Shown: in pieces, positions 58,997-64,000 of the stretch
How the letters are laid out: every line of letters starts with the position of its first letter
Numbering within the stretch: the first letter of the stretch is position 1
Source: Nitrincola alkalisediminis
GTDB lineage: Bacteria > Pseudomonadota > Gammaproteobacteria > Pseudomonadales > Balneatricaceae
Reading direction: 5' to 3'
Assembly (NCBI RefSeq): GCF_009821115.1
Contig: NZ_VYTY01000012.1
Coordinates: 59,823-123,822, forward strand
DNA: 64,000 bases
Position numbers and translations under genes: made by a program
The notes under the pieces: model-generated
Databases searched by the model: none
What the model was told of the DNA's origin: nothing
The model's input: the letters and a program-made list of their open reading frames with translations, nothing else

Positions 58997-60712
58997 TTAC
59001 CCCTTAACAATAATCTTGGCTTGAATCAGTTCATCACGAAAGTGCCTAAATAAGCTCGTCACGGGGTTCGGTGCGGCTTGACCTAAACCACAAATCGACG
59101 CATCCATCATGACCTGTGCCAAAGATTCAAGTGTCGGCTCATCCCATGTTGGATGACCCAATAAGCTCAACATTTTCTCAGTACCCACTCTACAAGGTGT
59201 GCACTGACCGCAGGATTCATCCGCAAAAAAGGCCAGTAGATTTTTGGCCACTTCTTTTAAGTCATCTTGATCGGACAACACAATAATGGCTGCAGAGCCA
59301 ATAAAACATCCTTCACTCTGTAAGGTATCAAAATCCAAAGGAATATCGGCTTTACTGGCGGGTAAGATTCCACCCGATGCCCCACCGGGAAGATAGCCTA
59401 ATAATTGGTGGCCTGGCAGCAAACCACCGCAGTATTCATCAATCAGCTCAGTGAGCGTAATCCCCGCAGGTGCAAGATGAACGCCCGGCGTTTGAACACG
59501 GCCAGACACCGAAAAGGAACGCAAACCTTTGCGACCATGGCGGCCTTGGCTAGCAAACCATTCGGCTCCCTTTTCATGAATATGCGGTATCCAATACAGT
59601 GTTTCGACATTGTTAACCAAGGTCGGCTGTCCAAATAAGCCTTTTTGCGCCACAAAGGGTGGACGATGCCTTGGCTTGCCGGGTTTACCTTCCAGAGACT
59701 CAATCAATGCAGACTCTTCACCACAGATATAGGCACCTGCACCCCGTCGTAATTGAATATAACCGGGTTCAATCCAGCCTTCGGACTCCAGCTCAGAAAT
59801 CGCTTCGCGCAACAACTGACGTATGCTTGGGTATTCATCTCTCAGATAGATATAGATGGCTTTTGCGTCGATGGCCCAAGCACTGATTAGCGCCCCTTCC
59901 AAGAACTGATGCGGACGTCTTTCTAGGTAATAACGATCTTTAAACGTACCGGGCTCCCCTTCATCGGCATTCACCACACAGTAGCGAGGCCCGGCTTCCG
60001 CTCTTACAAACTGCCACTTCCTAAAAGTAGGAAAACCCGCCCCTCCCAGTCCTCTTAGGCCCGACTCTTCGAGCAGGGTCAAAAGTGACTCAACACTAAC
60101 CTCACCATGACGACACGCATCCAGTAAACCATACCCGCCTTCGGCTTGGTAAATCTTAAATGTCTGCCAATCAACAATCGCTGGTGAAAAGTCTTGATTG
60201 CTGATGGCTTGCACCACCCTGTCAACGGTCGCGTGCTCAACATGGTGATGCTTCACTTCTGCGATCGGCGCTTTATCACAGCGTCCCATGCAAGGCGCTC
60301 GAACAACGCGGACTTGATCCGGGTTCACCCCCATCTCAAGGGCTTTGTGCATTTGTTCAGAACCCGCTAACTGGCAAGACAATGAATCACAGACGCGTAT
60401 CGTGATGTCTGGTGGGGGTGTTTGGCCTTCGTCAATCAAATCGAAATGCGCATAAAAACTGGCTGTTTCATACACTGCCGCCATGGGTAAATTCATCCGC
60501 TCAGACAAGGCTCGCAAGTGCGGCATCGACAAGTAGCCAAAATGGTCTTGCAAGATATGAAGATTTTCAATCAACCTATCGCGAGCATTTGAGGCATCCC
60601 CTAACAACTGGTTTACCGTCTCTAAGGCATTTACATCCAATAGACGCCCTCGCGGCTGCGAACGCGTTTTGCGCAAAGGTGGCTGACCTGCTTGGGTCTG
60701 TGTCGGATTCAT
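58997..60712 (-). CDS. Fused NuoE-NuoF-type diaphorase subunit of formate dehydrogenase
   Basis: A 571-residue protein that joins the gamma (FdsG/NuoE) and beta (FdsB/NuoF) subunits in one chain. The N-terminal thioredoxin-like part has a 2Fe-2S site (CDSLSC and CMGRC, about residues 110-150). The NuoF part has the NADH/FMN segment GLRGLGGAGFPTFRKW, AYICGEESALIESLEGKPG shortened to core, and a 4Fe-4S site ESCGQCTPCR near the C-terminus. It passes formate electrons to NAD+. In many FDH operons these are separate genes. Confidence 0.9.
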   Translation of the reverse strand: MNPTQTQAGQPPLRKTRSQPRGRLLDVNALETVNQLLGDASNARDRLIENLHILQDHFGYLSMPHLRALSERMNLPMAAVYETASFYAHFDLIDEGQTPPPDITIRVCDSLSCQLAGSEQMHKALEMGVNPDQVRVVRAPCMGRCDKAPIAEVKHHHVEHATVDRVVQAISNQDFSPAIVDWQTFKIYQAEGGYGLLDACRHGEVSVESLLTLLEESGLRGLGGAGFPTFRKWQFVRAEAGPRYCVVNADEGEPGTFKDRYYLERRPHQFLEGALISAWAIDAKAIYIYLRDEYPSIRQLLREAISELESEGWIEPGYIQLRRGAGAYICGEESALIESLEGKPGKPRHRPPFVAQKGLFGQPTLVNNVETLYWIPHIHEKGAEWFASQGRHGRKGLRSFSVSGRVQTPGVHLAPAGITLTELIDEYCGGLLPGHQLLGYLPGGASGGILPASKADIPLDFDTLQSEGCFIGSAAIIVLSDQDDLKEVAKNLLAFFADESCGQCTPCRVGTEKMLSLLGHPTWDEPTLESLAQVMMDASICGLGQAAPNPVTSLFRHFRDELIQAKIIVKG

Positions 60713-61062
60713 TGGCGGTCTCTCGTGTTTATCATTTTGCGTTCATGATCGCATCTGACCTTGCTTCTCGCAATCTCGTAACCCCTCACAAAGCAAATCA
60801 TGTCTGTAATAGAGACATGAGTGTCGCATACAGATATTCACTAACAAAGGTGACACATCTGCGACGTCAATAGCAAAAACGACCTGAAATTGTCCATGTC
60901 GCAATTACTAAGGAGCTAGGTCGCCCTCAGACTTAAATGATTCGTCAAATGCATAAAAATCGATACGCCCTAAGGATTAGTCAACTCGACAGAGAATGGC
61001 TAGTGATGGATTGGCTCAATAACAACAAGACTGCCAGTTAAATTTATTCAGGGGAACCTCAT
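60713..61062. other. Divergent control region between formate dehydrogenase and BCCT genes
   Basis: 350 bases with a perfect 7-bp inverted repeat (60799-60819), TGTCGC boxes (60822-60827, 60897-60902, and reversed at 60861-60865) and a 34-codon ORF (60937-61041) without an adjacent ribosome site. No other gene is seen. Confidence 0.55.
60799..60819. promoter_or_regulatory. Inverted repeat, operator candidate
   Basis: CATGTCT (60799-60805) and AGACATG (60813-60819) are perfect inverted repeats with a 7-base spacer, placed between the two divergent genes. Confidence 0.4.
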
Positions 61063-62658
61063 ATGGCCCGAATTCAAGATCAAGACACCGACTACAAAGT
61101 TGGACAGGATAACGCTCAACTGATGGGGCTGGATTTCCATAATCCCGTATTCCCATTGTCGGCGATATTAATTATTGCGTTTATTGTGTACGCACTCGTA
61201 TTTCCCGAGTCAGCCAGTACCTCTCTGGTTGCCGCTCGTGGTTGGTCCATCAATCATTTTGACTGGCTCTTTATGATTGCTGGTAATCTTTTCGTATTGT
61301 TCTGCTTAGTGCTGATATTCCTGCCTCTGGGTAAAATCCGTTTGGGTGGAAAAAATGCAAAACCAGAATATTCATTACACTCATGGTTTGCGATGCTCTT
61401 TGCCGCGGGTATGGGCATAGGGTTAATGTTTTGGAGCGTTGCAGAACCCGTCGCCTATTATACCGACTGGTACGGTACACCACTCAATGCAGCAGCGAAC
61501 ACAGAAAGCGGTGCCTCTGCAGCCATGGGTGCAACAATGTTTCACTGGGGCTTACACCCTTGGGCTATTTATGGGGTAGTCGGGTTAGCCATTGCTTTTT
61601 TTGCATACAACCGCAACCTTCCTATGACCTTACGTGCGGCTTTCTTCCCTATTTTAGGACGACACACGCGTGGATGGATTGGACATACGATTGATATTGT
61701 TGCCGTTTTGGCAACGATTTTCGGTTTAGCCACATCGCTTGGCTTAGGCGCTTCACAAGCAGCGGGAGGATTACACTACCTCTTTGGTGTCCCCAATTCT
61801 ATCGGCACCCAAATTGCAATCATTATTGTTGTAACCATTATTGCTTTAATTTCTGTATGGAGAGGCATTGATGGTGGTGTAAAACTGCTCAGCAACATCA
61901 ATATGATCATGGCCATCGCCCTACTGCTATTCGTTGTAATTGCGGGCTCGACGACGCTCTTTATCAATGGCCTCTTTAAAACCACACTTGACTATGTCAC
62001 TCATATTATCCCTCTTTCGAACTGGATTGGACGTGATGACCAAACTTGGTTTCACGGCTGGACCGTCTTCTATTGGGCTTGGTGGATCTCTTGGTCACCT
62101 TTCGTCGGCATTTTTATCGCACGTGTATCCAAAGGACGCACCGTTCGTGAGTTTCTAACCGCCGTTTTACTTGTACCAACCTGCGTCACAATCGTATGGA
62201 TGACGGCTTTTGGCGGCAATGCATTGCACCAAGCAACCGAGGGTATTGGACAATTAAGCAATGGCATTGGCGACGTCTCACTGGCGATGTTCCAAATGTT
62301 AGAAAATCTACCCTTAAGCGGTATCACTTCTTCTTTAGCCATTGTTCTGGTCTTGGTGTTTTTTATCACATCGTCCGACTCAGGATCATTGGTCATTGAT
62401 AAAATTACCGCAGGCGGTAAAACAGATGCACCCAAGCAACAACGTGTCTTCTGGGCGGCATTGGTCGGGATTATTGCAGGCATACTCTTGGCAGGCGGAG
62501 GAACCTCAGCACTCAGCGCTCTGCAAGCCGGTGCTGTCGCAACGGGACTTCCGTTCACTGTGGTTTTGCTTTTCATGTGCTTTAGCCTGTTTAAAGGGCT
62601 TTCACAGGAGTATACCTCGTTTTATGCTGATCTAAGTCCGCAAACAAAAACAAGCTAA
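61063..62658 (+). CDS. BCCT-family betaine/choline transporter
   Basis: A 531-residue inner-membrane carrier with about twelve spans. It shows the glycine-rich motif FAAGMGIGLMFWSVAEP (GMGIG, the Na+-coupled betaine-type version), the signature FYWAWWISWSPFVG with the aromatic box, and FFITSSDSGSLVID. It probably imports glycine betaine or a related quaternary amine as a nutrient. The place beside gbc, sox and fds genes and the short C-terminal tail (no long osmosensory domain) fit that role. GGGGA precedes the ATG. Confidence 0.93.
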   Translation: MARIQDQDTDYKVGQDNAQLMGLDFHNPVFPLSAILIIAFIVYALVFPESASTSLVAARGWSINHFDWLFMIAGNLFVLFCLVLIFLPLGKIRLGGKNAKPEYSLHSWFAMLFAAGMGIGLMFWSVAEPVAYYTDWYGTPLNAAANTESGASAAMGATMFHWGLHPWAIYGVVGLAIAFFAYNRNLPMTLRAAFFPILGRHTRGWIGHTIDIVAVLATIFGLATSLGLGASQAAGGLHYLFGVPNSIGTQIAIIIVVTIIALISVWRGIDGGVKLLSNINMIMAIALLLFVVIAGSTTLFINGLFKTTLDYVTHIIPLSNWIGRDDQTWFHGWTVFYWAWWISWSPFVGIFIARVSKGRTVREFLTAVLLVPTCVTIVWMTAFGGNALHQATEGIGQLSNGIGDVSLAMFQMLENLPLSGITSSLAIVLVLVFFITSSDSGSLVIDKITAGGKTDAPKQQRVFWAALVGIIAGILLAGGGTSALSALQAGAVATGLPFTVVLLFMCFSLFKGLSQEYTSFYADLSPQTKTS

Positions 62659-62667
62659 GTTTTTTTA

Positions 62668-62698
62668 ATAAACGCGTCTTAAGGCGCGTTTATTTTTC
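62668..62698 (+). terminator. Terminator after the BCCT gene
   Basis: A 9-bp perfect stem (ATAAACGCG 62668-62676, CGCGTTTAT 62685-62693) with an 8-base loop is followed by TTTT. Confidence 0.8.
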
Positions 62699-62784
62699 CC
62701 CTCTTGAAATTTAAAAAAACCACCTTATATAGCCCATAGGTAAACAACACCTTATTAACTTGTTTAATGATGAGGATTCAGACC

Positions 62785-63222
62785 ATGGCTATCACACGTT
62801 ATGAACCCTGGAGCTTATTAAGACAGTTACAAAAAGAATTAGAGCTATCCAGAGATGAAAAATCAGAAGAAAGTACCATTGCCACAGCGGAGTGGACTCC
62901 ATCTGTTGACATTAAAGAAGAAAGCGATAAGTTCCTGATTTTTGTTGATATACCCGGCGTTAAACCGGAAGATATTGAGGTGAGCATGGAAGCCGGTGTC
63001 CTCACGGTAAAAGGGCAGAAAGAGTCCGAAAGCAAAACCGAAAAAGACGGCTATAAACGCGTTGAACGTAGTTTTGGTTCCTTTTATCGGCGCTTCAGTT
63101 TACCTGACTCTGCGAATGGCGATGCTATTAATGCGAAATGCAAACATGGCGTATTGGAAATAACCATTCCTAAACGAGAAGCCGTGCAGCCTAAACGTAT
63201 TCAAGTATTGTCTGAAGAATAA
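62785..63222 (+). CDS. Small heat-shock protein Hsp20
   Basis: A 145-residue alpha-crystallin-type chaperone. N-terminal MAITRYEPWSLLRQLQKEL is followed by the crystallin domain (about 35-130) with the FSLPDSANGDAI and GVLEITIPK motifs. It holds unfolding proteins. Start ATG 62785 has GAGG about nine bases upstream. An ATG six codons earlier is not conserved. A strong terminator follows. Confidence 0.94.
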   Translation: MAITRYEPWSLLRQLQKELELSRDEKSEESTIATAEWTPSVDIKEESDKFLIFVDIPGVKPEDIEVSMEAGVLTVKGQKESESKTEKDGYKRVERSFGSFYRRFSLPDSANGDAINAKCKHGVLEITIPKREAVQPKRIQVLSEE

Positions 63223-63232
63223 ATAAGATTGC

Positions 63233-63260
63233 AAAACGCCTCCTAAATGGAGGCGTTTTT
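63233..63260 (+). terminator. Terminator after hsp20
   Basis: An 11-bp stem (AAAACGCCTCC 63233-63243, GGAGGCGTTTT 63249-63259) with a 5-base loop and a T-run. Confidence 0.85.
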
Positions 63261-63297
63261 ACTCTTGTAATCACCAACAGTTACAACTGTAGCAATA

Positions 63298-63873
63298 CTA
63301 GACTGGAAAATTGACCACAGGCACCCAGTTTTCAGCCCAAGTATAATTCGTCCCCTCGCCTGCAGCCTCTAATGATGAGGCCATAAACTCAATAAATACC
63401 CTGACCTTAGCGGGTAAATACTCTCGTTTTGGGTAAATAGCAAACACGCCATTATCGGGTTGCGGTGGTCGGTAATAAGGGAAAAGTGACACTAATGTTC
63501 CGCTTTGCAAGCCAAGCTTCGCCAGAAAATGCGGTAATTGAGCAAATCCCATACCATCGACACACATATGTGCCATTGCCTCGCCATCATCCGTGATATG
63601 CGTGCGTTCTAACACATAAGGGAGATACTCCCCTTTCGCATTGGGCAAAAAAATCGGCTGTAGCTGTTGTGTTTCTTTAATTCGAAAACCAATCCAACTG
63701 TGTTGCTGAAAATCATCGGCACAACGGGGTACCCCGTGCACCTCTAGATATCGAGGTGAAACACACGTCAGAAAGTCCATTGGACTAAGACGCCTTGCCA
63801 CCAAACGACTGTCTTTCACGAAACCTGTTCGCAGTGCCACATCGATTTCGTTCTCAATGACATCCACGTGTAG
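63298..63873 (-). pseudogene. LysR-type regulator, N-terminus lost at an IS junction
   Basis: About 192 codons of the C-terminal part of a LysR family regulator (LYSR substrate domain: VDVIENEIDVALRTGF, then MGFAQLPHFLAK). The helix-turn-helix half is missing from the window. The frame passes into the IS end at 63874, where the sequence changes. The ORF appears to start with TTG only because it reads IS bases. Whether the other half exists beyond the element cannot be seen. It is transcribed opposite to hsp20. Confidence 0.85.
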
Positions 63874-64000
63874 TGTACTGGTCAACTAAAACCGGACACT
63901 TTTTTTAGCTCGTTTTCATAATCCACCGGCGTTTTGTCGCCATTGGCTGTGTGCAGTCTTTCCAAGTTGTAATATCGCATATATTCAGCGACATCTTTTT
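63874..64000 (-). mobile_element. End of an IS3-family insertion sequence
   Basis: Sequence starting TGTACTGGTCAACTAAAACC at 63874 looks like an IS3-type terminal repeat directly after the LysR fragment. The element continues past the window. Only the end carrying the transposase C-terminus is visible, so its full identity and target duplication are not known. Confidence 0.8.
63882..64000 (-). CDS. IS3-family transposase OrfB (C-terminal fragment)
   Basis: The minus-strand frame reads DVAEYMRYYNLERLHTANGD followed by KTPVDYENEL and ends at TGA (63882-63884). The YN-x-x-R-x-H segment with TP-x-x-YE is the end of the DDE integrase domain of IS3-family OrfB proteins. The first part lies beyond the window. 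Confidence 0.85.
   Translation of the reverse strand, partial: KDVAEYMRYYNLERLHTANGDKTPVDYENELKKVSGFS

Overview
The window reads as chromosomal DNA of a marine or halotolerant gammaproteobacterium of the Oceanospirillales/Pseudomonadales type. Three things point there: the housekeeping blocks (lon-hupB-ppiD, ruvCAB with ybgC-tolQRAB-pal, dapA-bamC-purC), protein sequences closest to Pseudomonas-like versions from memory, and a large gene block for oxidising choline and glycine betaine. Genus and species cannot be fixed from the sequence alone. No rRNA, tRNA or CRISPR array was seen.

Layout. 1-5030 (+): the end of a murein endopeptidase gene, a TauE/YfcA-type exporter, an unknown secreted protein, a PAS histidine kinase with a degenerate ATPase domain, and a translationally linked dual ABC ATPase. 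5095-10708 (-): ppiD, hupB, lon, nfuA. 10861-12818 (+): rlmD and an RluA-type pseudouridine synthase. 12828-16847 (-): a 2-hydroxyacid dehydrogenase, purC, bamC, dapA. 17028-20485: bcp (+), a PerM-type permease and tusA (-), a BepA-type protease (+). 20532-34215 (-): a long housekeeping run of nadA, queC, cpoB, pal, tolB, tolA, tolR, tolQ, ybgC, a DksA-like zinc finger, ruvB, ruvA, a TRIC-type channel, ruvC, yebC, aspS and a HIT protein. 34290-35438 (+): a COG3146-type protein.

35449-62658 is a catabolic supercluster. It holds the regulator gbdR; choline to betaine (betB, betA, a short BCCT-like carrier, betI); a His-rich CobW GTPase; sdaA, purU, soxG, soxA, soxD, soxB and glyA in one minus-strand operon; divergent gbcB/gbcA; a DUF1127-like small protein; an NAD-type formate dehydrogenase; and a full-length BCCT carrier. 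Together these take choline to betaine aldehyde to betaine, oxidise betaine to dimethylglycine plus formaldehyde, oxidise sarcosine to glycine plus 5,10-methylene-THF, convert glycine plus C1 to serine and then pyruvate, release formate from 10-formyl-THF and oxidise it to CO2 with NADH. The dimethylglycine to sarcosine step (dgcAB) is not in the window. Candidate operators are visible: two palindromes around the betB promoter and a 19-bp-period direct repeat just upstream of the glyA promoter.

62785-64000: an Hsp20 chaperone, then a LysR regulator gene that loses its N-terminal part at the end of an IS3-family insertion sequence running out of the window.

Less ordinary items: the degenerate kinase, the short BCCT carrier, a leader with mutually exclusive hairpins before the DUF1127-like gene, a 15-unit repeat in tolA, and an unrecognised small protein downstream of formate dehydrogenase.
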